The notes: generated from the letters alone by a model not told the origin. Positions 1 to 11,456 are shown, counted from the first letter of the stretch. The stretch is DNA of 64,000 nt from Batillaria attramentaria (GCA_018292915.2 JACVVK020000172.1:1-64000); one strand, 5' to 3'. Program-made: numbers and translations.

Positions 1-195
1 GGTTGCTATTTTTAGCAGCTTTTTCGAGTCCCAATCTGTTCAAAAAGGACCGTGGGCTCGAGGAAAGTCGTATTTATCTACTGTTAGAAGCTACAAATCG
101 CAATGGCCAAATGAAACATCTTCTATCTGGCAGAAAGTATTAGGGCTTCCAAAGCGGCAGTCTTCCATCTCAGCGGCATTACGAACTTACGTGCT

Positions 196-413
196 TTAAC
201 CCTTTCACTGCCAGGCGCGTTTCGGTTCACTCAAGGATACCATCTCTTCACGTCACGCTGCTGTAAACAGGAATCAAAACCTGTATTGGCTCCAGAGAGT
301 TTTTTCCCCCAACTACTGGAAAGTCTAGATTTAACATTTTTAACTAATTATTGGACAGTGGGGCTACTGGTGCGACCCACGAAATCCTGCGACGGCGGCA
401 GTGAAAGGGTTAA
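196..413. mobile_element. piggyBac-like MITE
   Basis: TTAA at 196-199 and 410-413 flanks a 210-bp core. Its ends start CCCTTTCACTGCC and finish GGCAGTGAAAGGG, perfect inverted copies. TTAA target duplication with CCCTTT termini is the piggyBac signature. There is no coding capacity. Confidence 0.75.
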
Positions 414-485
414 ATGCGAAAAAAAACAATTGTTATGCTGAGCGCTGTATAGGTTCACGCCTAAACTGGAACAATGTGAATGCAA

Positions 486-538
486 GCAGAGAGAGAGAGA
501 AGAAGAGAGAGAGAGAGAGAGAGACAGACAGAGAGAGA

Positions 539-571
<33 letters not shown>

Positions 572-698
572 AATGCAGCAAGGACAAGATAGAAGAAAGA
601 ACGCTGTACCCAATCTTACATCCTTGAAAAATAAAGTGTTGTTGTCGTTGTCGTTGTCATTCTCTCTATACTATAGAAATAGGACACACGCACGCATA

Positions 699-749
<51 letters not shown>

Positions 750-770
750 TGTGTGTGTGTGTGTGTGTGT
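486..770. repeat. Compound microsatellite (GA, AGT, GA, GT)
   Basis: (GA)n with GACA interruptions, (AGT)n at about 540-570, then (GT)n, (GA)n, (GT)n to 770. ORFs here are translations of simple repeats. Confidence 0.9.
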
Positions 771-1049
771 TTGTTTTACCCACCTCGTGAAGACTCACTA
801 TAGACTACACACCCACGTGATTGGGACCTGGAACTTCGTGAGGACTCACACACAAGTCCTCACGATGCGACGCCACCACTAGACGCGGACTACCCTTCTG
901 TGTCATCTCTCAAATTATCGTTCAAGTCTTCACTATGTCGCCAGGTGTGATTTGTGCGTGTGTATCCCGCCTGTATCCCGCCTCGCGGATACACAAATTT
1001 GCTAAGAGCGACTCGGCATACACACCGTAAGACTTTTGCTATTTTTAAC

Positions 1050-1145
1050 CAACCAATCACATACTTCACATACGTCACTCTTTCGCGCCAAACCGACTGC
1101 GTGTTTTTTGTTTGTTTTTTTTTATCTGCCAATCACACGTGGCCA
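1050..1145 (+). promoter_or_regulatory. Promoter-like motif cluster
   Basis: Within 95 bp lie two CCAATCA boxes, a TACGTCA (CRE-like) element, a perfect E2F site TTTCGCGCCAAA at 1081-1092, and CACGTG. Chance is possible for each, but the density is unusual for this AT-rich flank. It precedes a strong-context ATG at 1199. Confidence 0.3.
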
Positions 1146-1198
1146 TGCAAAATACATGTACTTGCTGTCACAGATGGTAGGACTATAGGAGAAGCAGC

Positions 1199-1212
1199 AT
1201 GGCAGACAAAAG
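1199..1212 (+). CDS. Candidate first coding exon (MADK)
   Basis: The ATG has A at -3 and G at +4, encodes M-A-D-K plus two bases, and runs straight into donor gtaagg. No partner exon was recognised, and it does not match the phase of the cyclase exon at 4101, so it is only a candidate. Confidence 0.2.
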
Positions 1213-1281
1213 GTAAGGACCATTCTTTTGTTGATGTGATGATGATTGTGACCACGTGTTTCACGCTGTTCTTTATAAGAC

Positions 1282-1978
1282 TGAATAAGTGAGTTTTTAG
1301 TTGTCTCCTGAAGGATAGGTATGGTCACTTCCCGCAAAAAGTGACGCCGACAGCCCAATAGAATTAGAAGAGAGGAGAAGTCCAACCAAAGAATTTATTT
1401 CCTGATGGCAAATGAATAAAAATTTCTGCTTGATGATTTTAGTTTGAGCGTTTTAGATTGACAGGTAATTGATGCTTGCACACTTATGGCACACAAAACA
1501 AGTGATCCGATTCTGCCATCTTCTGCGGCGCGCTCGCCTGATAGGTTTGGCGTTATCAGCAGAAAAGCATTATAGTCATACTTCAGTAGAGAGCGACGAG
1601 CTATTCTGGCCTCTGTGCGAGCAGTGTCGGCTCTGGCAACCAATGAGAATCTGCCCTGAGTTGGCGCAAAACTAATGAGTCAGGCATATACTGCCGTAAT
1701 TGATGCGCACCATTGGGAAACATAACTGTCCTCTCCAGCAGAAAAAAAAAAATCACTGGAGACGGTGTTTCATAGAGGAAGTGGGATTTTGGAGAAGGGG
1801 GGGGGGGGGTTACACTGAATAAGTGAGTTTTAGCTGCCTTTGAAGGATAGGTATAGATGCGGCCACTTCCCGCAAAAGCACCCTGAGCCCAATACAAGAG
1901 AGGGGAAGTTCAATCAAAGAATTTATTTCGTGATGGCAAATGAATAAAATTTCTGCTTGCTGATTTTGATTCGAGCGT
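1282..1978. repeat. Two direct copies of a 160-bp block
   Basis: About 1282-1450 and 1816-1978 both begin CTGAATAAGTGAGTTTT and share ACTTCCCGCAAAA, AAAGAATTTATTTC and TGATGGCAAATGAATAAAA with scattered differences. Unique sequence lies between them. This looks like an old segmental duplication. Confidence 0.75.
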
Positions 1979-3657
1979 GTGTAGTAAAGTATTGTTTTCT
2001 CTTCATCCCAAAGAACGAAAACAGTGTTGCGACGAAACAGCAGAGATTCAGAAGGCCAATGACGTATCCATCGATAGCGCTACAAAATACAATGTTGTAC
2101 AGAGACTGGAAACTTGGCGCGTCGCGAGGCTAGTAGGCTAGTCAAATTGCTGAACAAGGTAGAACAAATTTGATCCTAACTTTTTATTACAGATTTCAGT
2201 AGAACACAGACCTCTAATGCTGTGGTGGTCTCCGTGAATTTTTTCTCCGTCCGCGTCACCGTTAAAAACGACCGTTTATCTTGCCATTTTCACTATATGA
2301 GCCCTATAAATGGGCTTTTGAGGGTGTGCACAAAGTATGCGTGTTTGCGGGTACAGAAATGCGCAGAACTCCGCTCTAAATACGGTTACTGTTAGACAAG
2401 ACATGCATTGTTGACATACTGAAATTTTACCCCAATCAGAATGATGCTTCCTGGGTAATTGCGGCAATTAGTTTGACCGTTGATTGAGGACCCTGTAAAA
2501 CGGCTGTATTTCATGCTTGTGCACTTATCAGGTCACTGCAGTTGACATGTATCGCGGAAAACATTTACGAACATTGAACAGTTCAGTCAGAAAACGCTTC
2601 TTTGGTGTTGTGACGTTCCCTTGTCACCGCATGTGCAGGTACGTATGAAATATGATATCCAAGTGAGCACTTTTTTCGGTAGCGATATTTTGGGGGTGTA
2701 CTTATTAAAGTAGTTGCTGCGTTGTGAGTAGTGAACGGGTTTTCTAAAAAAAATTGACAGTACACAGCAAAGATTACAAATGTCGCCGCTGCAGCAGGTA
2801 TTAATCACAAACCTCAAGTTTGACTACTGGATCTGTTAGACCAAACACCCTGTGGTGGTCCAAGGAAATGACCAGAAATTTACCTGTAGCAGCCCGAGGA
2901 TATCAAAATGTCTATTTTATATATAGACGCCCATTCATTCACTAATGGGGACCGGGCTGACATATAATGCTGCTGCAGCTGCTACGCTTGTCAGATCATG
3001 TGCAGACGTACATCATGATTTAAGGAAATGGTCTAGCATCACAAAAATACTATTTTAAAGATACCCCTCCGCTTAAAATTGTATCGCACTAAGAAAATGT
3101 CGGACATTTTCATTAATTCCTGTTTTTGAGGTACAGGTAAAGAAATCAGACAAAATTAATTTAAGCTTCAAGTAAAATAACATTTCGCAAATGCCAATTA
3201 AAAAAAACAACAATCGACGCTAAAGAAAATCTGTGAAATCTCTTTTATTTTCAACGTGTTTTTCCTTGGGAACAAACGCCGTTAAGTTGGCCTTTTTGGG
3301 GCATTTTCACATGTAGGAATGCAGTTCAGTACTTGCAAAGTGCAATGGAAATTATGTAGAGCACAACCTCAAGTCTATAGTAGTATGTGGCTGAATTCAT
3401 TTCAAGTGTTATGAGGTATGTTAATCACACGGCAAACGTTTCCAAGGTCAAGGTCATTGGTTTGTCTATTTACTCCAAAACATTTTACTTCCTCGCTCAG
3501 AATAAGTATTTTGGTGCTGCTCACTTTTGTCCCCGTGATTTGATGAGTTCACAGCATCCTGTTCCCAGACCAGCTTTTGGTAGAGGGCTATAGAACGTTG
3601 TGGTGAATGTAGTTGCGTGTTTTTTTTTTGTTTTTTTTTAGCCTTTTCACCTAAAAG

Positions 3658-3660
<3 letters not shown>

Positions 3661-3707
<47 letters not shown>

Positions 3708-3873
3708 TGTGCGTGCGGATAGGAAGAACAAGAACAAGAACCTTTATTTTACAACAGTAGGCATGTTCATACCAGTTTTAAAACTTGCCGTTGCTATGCT
3801 ACACGGACACAATCTTCTTTCAAGAAAGAAAAATGAGATAACAGGTAAGGGCAAAGCACACACACACACACAC

Positions 3874-3922
<49 letters not shown>
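3661..3922. repeat. GT and CA microsatellites in inverse orientation
   Basis: (GT)n at 3661-3710 and (CA)n at 3860-3922 are inverted relative to each other with about 150 bp between, so a hairpin is possible. Confidence 0.85.
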
Positions 3923-3924
<2 letters not shown>

Positions 3925-4100
3925 GTGCGTGTGTGTATTGTTCACAAGCATCTATACAGAACATTAATCACGTGAACAGAAATAAATGTAGGTACTGTTC
4001 TTACACACATTCACTATTTATGCTGATGAAAATGAAAGTATGTATACACATAATTATCATACAGAGAAACGGTTATAACCTGTAATTGTTGGTGTTTCAG

Positions 4101-4180
4101 TTCGCGGAGTCTGCCAGTGGAAGGGTTCTTGTCATGCTGAAGGGATCAGACCCTGACAAACCGGCATATGTCGCCGACAG
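4101..4180 (+). CDS. ADP-ribosyl cyclase exon (FAES...VAD)
   Basis: The acceptor is ggtgtttcag and the donor is gttgta. The exon starts in phase 0 and ends two bases into a codon, which the next exon completes to serine. It encodes FAESASGRVLVMLKGSDP followed by DKPAYVAD, equivalent to the FAEAAC...VMLNGS stretch I recall from CD38. The reading frame stays open for nearly 900 bp past the donor into a minisatellite, so a long unspliced ORF here is not a separate gene. Confidence 0.85.
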
Positions 4181-7100
4181 GTTGTACCCGTCCTCAGCTT
4201 TCCTGGTCATACGTCCTTTTCCATCGTCATACCTTTCAACTCTCCTCGTCATACGTCCCTTCTTTCGTCATACTACCAAGCTTTCCTCGTCATACGTCCT
4301 TTTCCATCGTCATACCTTTCAACTCATCTCGTCATACGTCCCTTCTTTCGTCATAGTACCCAGCTTTCCTCGTCATACGTCCTTTTCTATCGTCATACAT
4401 TTCAACTCTCCTCGTCATACGTCCCTTCTTTCGTCATGCTATCCAGCTTTCCTCGTCATACGTCCTTTTCCATCGTCATACCTTTCAACTCTCCTCGTCT
4501 ACGTCCCTTCTTCGTCATGCTACCCAGCTTTCCTCGTCATACGTCCTTTTCTATCGTCATACCTTTCAACTCTCCTCGTCATACTATCCAGCTTTCCTCG
4601 TCATACGTCCATTTCCATCGTCAACCTTTTCAACTCTCTTTGTCATACGTCCCTTTCCATCGTCACACTACCCAGCTTTCCGCGTCATACATCCCGTTCC
4701 ATCGACAACCTTTTCAACTCTTACCGTCATTCGTCCATTTCCGTGGTTATTCTTTTCAACTCTCCTCGTCATACGTGCCTAATTTCCACCGTCTTTCAGC
4801 CCAGCTCTCCTCGTCATACGTCCATTTCGATCGTCATACTTTTCAACTCTCCTCGTCATACGTTCCTTTCTCTCGTCATACTCCCCGCCTTTCCTCGTCA
4901 TACGTTCCTTTCTCTCGTCATACTCCCCGCCTTTCCTCGTCATACGTCCCCCAACCCTCCCCCCACCCCCTCCCCCAACTCCAGCGGGCCGAATGCTCTG
5001 CTGGCAATCGGGGAGATAACGCGCTGCCCGCGACCGTTACGTGCAGTTGACCTAGTTGGCTGAAAACTACATGTCAAAAGATAATCCGACCTATTTTCTA
5101 TTTGCGTGCCTGTGTTTCTGTTTCTCAGTTCCACGGTTTCTCTCGTTTGAAATGAAGGTCTTTACCGTGCACACATGATGCATACGGGTGAATTGTAAAC
5201 GAGGTCGAACAGGCACCGTTCGCGAGTCTGTACGCAAACATGTGTATCACCTGCAGAGGTCGTGATATTCACACAAACAGGCACAATAATACAAGGTATA
5301 ACCAGAGACACACATATTATAAGCATAACGTACTCACAAGAATGTGTCTCCGTGTCTCGCATGGGATACACTCCTCACGAGTCTAGTCGCTCTTTGCAGT
5401 TTTTTCGGCAGGTATGAACTTCCAAATCTGGCTTTGAAGAAGGTGACAGCTGTCCAAGTACTGCTAACCTATTCCCCAGGAGGGCAGCACAGGTAAGCAG
5501 TGGCCATTTTGTTTTGTTGGGGTTTTTTGGTTGTTGTTGTTGTTTGTTTGCCTTTAGTCGTCGTGCAGTCAATCCCACAGGGTGTAGTTAAAACGGACGC
5601 GTGTTTCCAGTGCTACTACGCTTTAAAAGTAGCACCGCCAGGAGTGACAAGAGTGCTTCCAAACAGAAGCCCCGAGTGCGTCCACAGTCAAATTTGAGCA
5701 GCACCGAGTGTTTCCAACGGACTTTGGTCAGTCGGTGTGAAACTGAGAATGGGGCCTATTATCAAGCAGACAACGACTTTGACTAACGCGTGACTCCAAC
5801 AAGAACTGTACGTGTGCTTGCACATTTTTTCAATCATATGAATTTACCGGAGAGTAATCATTGTCGAAACTGTTGACGGTCACAGAATACACGTCTTTGC
5901 TACTCTTTGGCTCCTACACATGTCAGAAAGTACACGTCCTTGAAAACAATTTTCCCTACCAAAACGGACAATTTTCCCTACCAAAACAGACAATTTTCCC
6001 TACCAAAACAGACAATAGTTTCCAGAAGCAAGAGCTGCGTGCCACACATGAAGCCTCGAAAGCGTATTTGTCATACTCTGCTGATACGGCGTCCTTCCCA
6101 ACTCTATACACAAACTACTGTGCACTTCGATCATGATTCGCGTCCTGACACACGCGCAAGGATATGGTCAAAAGTAGGTCACCCCTGAAGTCAACACTGC
6201 CATTTTTCAACACATCTAACATCCCTCTTTTCACCAATAACAAAAGTTTGGGATCAAATGCACTTTTAGCAACTCTAAAAGAAAAAAAAAGTGGGGGGAG
6301 GGGGGGGGATTTTATCTTAATATGCAGGTTCTCTTGCTCCCTAACCTGTCTAATTTAATTCTGCTTCGTGACCTGAAGAGGAGTTGCACTGATAACGCTG
6401 CAGTTCATGCTGACTGTGACATTACACTGATCTAGCGCTGAATACGTCTCTAAATCAAGAGCTATGATTTCAAGGCGAAATGGGCGGTACTTGACAACGC
6501 CACGAGGGAGAGAATGCGTTTTTTAAAAGTGGTTTCATGTTTACTTCAGCGTGCTAATCCCCCTTTACTAAGCCAGCTTACGTTTTGTTCGTGAGTGCGC
6601 CTGTACGCTCGGAATACTCTATCTTGATGATCAGTAGAGTTCTTAATGCGAGACAATGTTGATTACACTTTGCGCGAGCGGTCGAACATTCAAATTGTAC
6701 GATGTTGTTACATTTCTGGGGCGCTGAGTGTGGTCGCTGCGTCGTTTGAGTACGCTTCTTTGGCTTAGTCCAGGTGCGTAAGTGGTGTGATAAAAGGTAG
6801 GCTACCACGAAAACCACTCAGACCGACAAGTCTGTGAGAGAAAAGAAAAAAATGGTAGTATAAGCCCCTTTGAGTCACTTTAAAAAACAAACAAACAAAA
6901 AAAAAACACTAATTAAGTAATTTTCTCTGTATTCCCGTGCAGTGAAAAGTGCGACACTGGATCTCTGGTGGATCTGAAAAATGACGTCACAGACAGAGGG
7001 ATTGTTTTCTCCTGCATCCAGGATCCCAAGTACGTAACCGTACTAGACTACCAACTTCTAACATACGCTTATTACTACCTACTCCTCCTAACATACGCTA

Positions 7101-8636
7101 GTGTACGTCTACTGAAAGTGCACAGTCAATACATATTTGCCGGTCGCGAAAGTGGCTACTGACTGCAGTGTGTGTTTGGTTGTTACCGTGTATCCAGGTG
7201 TTTCCTTGAACCCCGGTTGGGGTCAGCTATTGTGCTGGCCTTTTTCTCTTTTGCCCCGTCTTTGATATCACCCGAACGTGATAGAAAAAGGAGTTCCCAA
7301 ACACCCCAACCCCACCCCACTCTGTCTTTTCTTAACACGCTTTTCACCAAACGAGATGTGTAACGTGGCAGACAATTTCGCGCCTTGACAAGAAACGCGT
7401 GGTGACCGAAAGAAGTCCCACAACGGGAGAGGGAGAGGGAGGAGGGGAGAGGGAGAAGGGGAGGGGAATTGCCAGCATGGACAAGGTGAAGCAAGTGCGG
7501 GAAAGAAGGCCGGATTGTAACCGTGATATTGTCAAGAGCCTAAGGATTTTGGCGATTGCCTTGAGCCGTAGTTTTGATCGATCCATCACATACATCTCGC
7601 TGCAAACGTTCGTGTCACACTGTTACTGCATGTTGAGTTGTGCCCTGACGTGGACCGCACTTAGACCCGATAACCGGGTGCAGTGTTGTTTCAAGTGAAA
7701 GGAAATAGTTATGCACAACGCTGCAGAGGTAGTTTTTGTCTTTTTTTTTTTTTAAACTATGGACTAAAGACACATTGACTGTGACATTAATCTGTCCCGG
7801 GCAATTAGCGACTCCACTTGGGACGCCTCGAGGCGAAAAGCCTCACCCCCTTACTCTGATATGTACTGGCAAAACACAGTACGTCCATGGCGTCATTGTA
7901 ACGTAAGGCGGTCTCACACTTTCACTCCGCTTTCATGGCGTCATTGTAACGTAAGGTCTCACACTTTCACTCCGCTTTCACATCACAGACATTCAGAAAG
8001 GCACGCATGCAAACGTCATCCACTCCCTTTCATACACACAAGCAAATAGTTATTCTTTTGACTGAGACCTTTTATACACAAAAACAATCAGACAATCACA
8101 CGAATTAATAAATAGGTTTAAGGCTTGATTACGTTCACAGCTGAAAAACATAAGCCTCCAATTTCATCAGCACATCGGTTATTCAAAGGATATGTGCCTG
8201 GATATAAAATGTACTACAACGCGGACAAAACCACTACTATACACAATTAGATGTGAAATGAATAAAGTGAAATAAACAAGATGACTCAACAAGCTTGGTC
8301 GAAACGATGCTGTAGACTGGGTGAAGACTTGTTGGTCTTGGGTAGAAAATATATACACTCGAGTCCAGACGATTCCTCTGGGAATTCCGGGCGACTCAAA
8401 TCTTTTCACCTTCTCCTGGAATGAGTGAATGGAAGCACTTCTTCTGGAAGTGACTTGAACAATGCTGGACCGCAGACACCTTCACAAATAATACGCTGAG
8501 GATGGTGTACCCATATGGTAAGATGGCCATTAAGTAATCATCAGCACATACCTTTTTCTCATTTTCCCCCAGAGATGTGAAACATTTGCAGTGTGCTGAG
8601 GATGCAGACAACCCAGAATGCGAGTTGAAGGAATGA
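4101..8636 (+). CDS. ADP-ribosyl cyclase (CD38/BST1/Aplysia cyclase family), C-terminal four exons
   Basis: Enzymes of this family convert NAD to cyclic ADP-ribose and related calcium messengers. Four exons join in phase: 4101-4180, 5400-5492, 6943-7029 and 8573-8636 (stop TGA at 8634-8636), giving 107 residues of the C-terminal half. The order of landmarks matches my memory of Aplysia cyclase and BST1: FAESASGRVLVMLKGSDP, then FFGRYELPNL, then EKCDTGSLVDL, then HLQCAEDADNPEC. Every intron has GT/AG ends, and the exon breaks seem to match those of vertebrate CD38. The protein ends right after NPECELKE with no hydrophobic tail, so it looks neither GPI-anchored nor C-terminally membrane-anchored. 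The N-terminal exons (signal peptide, TLED-type and WCG motifs) were not found in bases 1-4100 and are presumably upstream of the window. The family call is by eye and firm; orthology to a particular member is not decided. Confidence 0.88.
4196..4945. repeat. ~42-bp minisatellite beside the cyclase splice donor
   Basis: About 18 degenerate units rich in CGTCATACGTCC and TTTCAACTCTCC alternate in sub-types. The array starts about 15 bp after the donor at 4181 and ends in a C-rich tract. One frame is open across nearly all of it. Confidence 0.85.
5400..5492 (+). CDS. ADP-ribosyl cyclase exon (SFFGRYELPNL)
   Basis: The exon is bounded by ctctttgcag and gtaagc. It encodes FFGRYELPNLALKKVTAVQV and then a divergent stretch, LLTYSPGGQH. 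The FFGxYELPNL core is the most recognisable family match in this gene. Its phase fits both neighbours, with split serine codons AG/T on each side. Confidence 0.87.
5590..5790. repeat. Dispersed repeat (GTTTCCAGTGCTACT family)
   Basis: The GTGTTTCCAGTGCTACT / AGTGTTTCCAACGG sequence is echoed at 54630-54735 (GTGTTTCCGGTGCTACT ... GGAAACACTCGGTG) and 61890-61995 (CCGGCGCTACT ... GGAAACACTCGGTA). Family type unknown. Confidence 0.45.
5945..6015. repeat. 22-bp tandem repeat, 3 copies
   Basis: Three copies of a unit containing CAATTTTCCCTACCAAAAC, in the intron before the third listed cyclase exon. Confidence 0.8.
6943..7029 (+). CDS. ADP-ribosyl cyclase exon (EKCDTGSLVDL)
   Basis: The acceptor is ttcccgtgcag and the donor is gtacgt. 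It encodes EKCDTGSLVDLKNDV and TDRGIVFSCIQDP, aligning with EKCGAGSLLDL of Aplysia cyclase as I recall it. It carries two of the family's disulfide cysteines. A VWA-domain reading was considered first but fits less well than the cyclase. Confidence 0.86.
7885..7982. repeat. ~47-bp tandem duplication
   Basis: CATGGCGTCATTGTAACGTA through TTTCACTCCGCTTT occurs twice in a row, in the cyclase last intron. Confidence 0.8.
8573..8636 (+). CDS. ADP-ribosyl cyclase terminal exon
   Basis: A pyrimidine-rich acceptor (ttttcccccag) precedes KDVKHLQCAEDADNPECELK-E-stop. The LQC...NPEC pattern matches the end of the CD38/BST1 catalytic domain. An ATTAAA at 8707-8712, followed by TG-rich sequence, is a plausible polyadenylation signal. 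Confidence 0.85.
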
Positions 8637-8706
8637 GCAGCATCATCAAAATAATTATATGAATCATTGTAATGATGCAGACTCGTGTTTTGTCAAATGA
8701 AGACTA

Positions 8707-8712
8707 ATTAAA
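8707..8712 (+). terminator. Probable poly(A) signal of the cyclase gene
   Basis: ATTAAA lies 71 bp after the stop codon and is followed by a TGTGTGTTCTG-type GT-rich tract, as at animal cleavage sites. Confidence 0.5.
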
Positions 8713-8860
8713 GTCTGTGTGTTCTGTTCAGAAGTGTGTGCATGTGCATGTTAATGTGGAAAAATGTGAGAGCGCAGAGTAATGGGGGATTTCTTTCATA
8801 TCAATCTCATCAAGCACATAAGAAATCGGACAAAAGTCAACTTCAAAATCATGCACAAAC

Positions 8861-8866
8861 TTTATT
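8861..8866 (-). terminator. Candidate poly(A) signal of DCUN1D
   Basis: A minus-strand AATAAA (plus-strand TTTATT) sits in the unique sequence just past the end of the convergent cyclase gene. Other signals closer to the stop were not excluded. Confidence 0.35.
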
Positions 8867-10413
8867 AGAACTTCATTACACTAGTGGACAGGGAGTTTTG
8901 GCATCGGTAATATATAATTAAATGACCACCAAGATCGTTAATCACAAAAAGCATGTCAAGCAAACATGACAGTTTCCTAACGCTGGCTGCAGAAAATAGC
9001 TTGTGAATGTCATCGAAACAAGTATGCAGAGCACTGACTTAGTGGTGAAAAAAAAAATTTTCAATGAAACTGAAGAAGCATTGTGTTTAACACAATAGAT
9101 ACGAGTACATTCAGTGGAAAACAGTTGCCTTCTCGCAGTATGAAAATAACACACTGCAATATGCACCATATTAATATTAAGAACAAACAAACATAGCTAA
9201 CCCTGATAAACCACTAATGTGAATTATCAAAGCGCGCAAAGAACAGATCAATCTCTGGTGTAATGGTTGACTGCTTATGACCTTGAAGGAAAACAGTTTC
9301 ACTTTCATGTGAAATCATGTGTCCATCCCAGCATTTCCTTCAAATCCTGATGTCTGTGCCAATACTAGGAAAAGTTTACCACATTGCTCAAGTGCGTTGA
9401 AGGAAGCTGAGAAATATAACGATGCTGAAAATCACGCTTGTACATTGATAAGGTACAGGACACATGCACTGCATATGGTGGCAGAACACATTCAGCAAAC
9501 CTGCTTTCCGGCCTTGATGCTCAGTTGGTGTCATTCACCCTATAAAAGATGCCAATTTAGCTGTTTTTACCTCACGGGGCTTCAAATCTGCACTGGACAT
9601 TCCTCATAGACTGATTCAATTTTGATATGTCCGATTCCTTTCTCACCAAGGCATATGTCTTCTCATTCCTGCGTCATAGTCGTCATGATTCAAGACACAT
9701 CCTGTGCTTTTTCGGTAATCCAGGACATTTGTTTTACTCTAGTTCCAGCGGCCATGAAGCCCTGTCTCATGTAAATGCACAATAGCCGCCCACTAAGTGT
9801 AGTGATAGCACCCTGACCACACGGGCCCCGCAGTGACCGCACACTCAACCTTCAGCCTGAAGGAAAGTGATCGTGCTAGCGGTTTTTCAAATCTGTACTG
9901 CAATTGTGCAGGGAGTAAATAAGCAAAACAAAACAAGTAAGCTGCTCATTGGAACCGCCTATCAAACATTAGCGTAAACAAACAGGTTACATCATCAAAA
10001 GATTATTCGCAATGTCTTGGTACTTTGTAGAACATGCCCTTTTCAAACACACTCTGTTGACAGTAATCGTTACATAACAGTGTACACAAATTGCATGAAC
10101 GGAATGGTGATGAAAGGAAGACCTGGTATAACCCTGAAACAACCAGTAGTTCATACCGGTAGCCCATTTCTTATCTGGTATTTCTAAATTTCAACTGGTA
10201 AAATACTGTCAATTACCGATTAACCAAATCACTGCATAGTGCCGATCAATGAGACCATTGTTAGCTACAGGTGGTGGTTTTTTCCAAGTCCACTGAAGGT
10301 AAATTGGTTTCAAACCGTAGCCCTTTCAGATGTTTACATTGTCACACAACTGGGGTTTTGTAAAAATGAAGTCAGTGGTAACATGAATGAAACTTGCATG
10401 ACCTGAAGCCATA

Positions 10414-10600
10414 GTTCATTTACAGGGGGTCCCACGCGATGAGATGCATTCCATACACTGGGTGGGCGAACATGGTTCATTTACGCAATGTGCAACAGGT
10501 GGTCCCAGCCAGTTAGGGTGCATTTGCCACACCGGGTGGGCGAACATGGTGCATTTACAGGAGGTGCAAATGACTGAGCCGCATTCACATCCCCAAACAG
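10414..10600. repeat. ~70-bp imperfect tandem repeat
   Basis: Units sharing GTTCATTTAC at the start and GGGTGGGCGAACATG at the end occur about 2.5 times in the presumed DCUN1D 3' UTR. Confidence 0.7.
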
Positions 10601-10815
10601 GACAAACTGTACCAAGTGAGCGCCACTGCCATTACTACTGCCCCCCCTAGCCCAAAGCCATGATGACTTTCCAATCACCCTAAACCATCTACAGCGGAGA
10701 TAAAGTGACCATTAAATAAAGTCATATTAGCTCTTATGTACAAAACGCATACATACCGATAAAAAAGAAAATCATGCACCACAGTTAACTCCTGCATGAG
10801 CACATACACAAGCAA

Positions 10816-10855
<40 letters not shown>

Positions 10856-11456
10856 TTAAAACTGCAGCAGGAAATTGGAGTTGGGGGTGGAGGGGAGATG
10901 AAGAAGTGTCAAAAATGGCGTTTCGATTTCCATCTTTCACTGTTCTTTAAATGCTCTAGCGCTTCAGGAGGATAATCTCCAAGAGAAACAAAACTGTCAC
11001 ACGGAAATCACCGACTTGTATCATTTACACACGCCTGTCCACCAGGGTAGCAGGCCGCAGTGTGTGAGTTCATATCTGACACACTCATGGCTGTTTACTA
11101 AAAACATTGAATAAGATTCACTCTGCCACTCATGTTATCAGTTCACAAAAACCCAAGTCATGGTGTCCTTACAGTTCATTACGGACCGACATCATAATCA
11201 AACTGCTTGAGAACTCTGTAAAATCGGGAAAGTAAATTAGCATTACCTATTAGCATAGTATTGACGGTCAACCCCTATCAACAGTTTTGGAACTGATTCA
11301 GTACATTCAAAAGTACCCGTCAGACAAGCACATCTTTTGCGTGCTGCTCACGGACACCTACAGCCTCCATGTCTCCAGCTTGGGCAAGGACAAGTTCCTC
11401 TCATCCAGTGTGAAAAGGTGGTCAAAGAACGGTAGTTGCTAAGATGAAAACGGCTG

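Larger units (their letters stand above)
1..4100. other. Non-coding, repeat-rich flank upstream of the cyclase exons
   Basis: No family-recognisable exon was found. The stretch holds a piggyBac-like MITE (196-413), GA/GT and AGT microsatellites (486-770), a promoter-like cluster with a candidate first exon (1050-1212), a duplicated block (1282-1450 and 1816-1978), and GT and CA runs at 3661-3710 and 3860-3922. It may be intron of the cyclase gene. Confidence 0.5.
8840..11456 (-). other. Probable DCUN1D 3' UTR and convergent gene junction
   Basis: No exon is recognisable here. On the minus strand an AATAAA occurs at 8866-8861, about 2.6 kb past the DCUN1D stop and roughly 130-150 bp beyond the cyclase gene's own signal. 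The stretch is mostly unique, with a CA repeat at 10818-10853 and a short tandem duplication at 10414-10600. Assigning it as a long 3' UTR is inference. Confidence 0.4.

Noticed and set aside
3387..3593. A possible upstream cyclase exon with FCPRDL and PVPRPAF
   Set aside because: No FW motif in frame, no matching donor in phase 0, and the frame ends in TAG.
4086..5063. A 325-codon plus-strand ORF
   Set aside because: Only its first 100 bases are a real exon (cyclase); the rest is a minisatellite after a good splice donor.
5877..5960. An extra cyclase exon reading FGSYTCQKVHVLEN
   Set aside because: Only superficial similarity. The true FFGRYELPNL exon is at 5400-5492 with correct phase, and this one would break it.
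6943..7029. A von Willebrand A-domain exon
   Set aside because: SLVDLKNDVTDRGIVF looked VWA-like, but the flanking exons and EKC...GSL pattern fit ADP-ribosyl cyclase much better.
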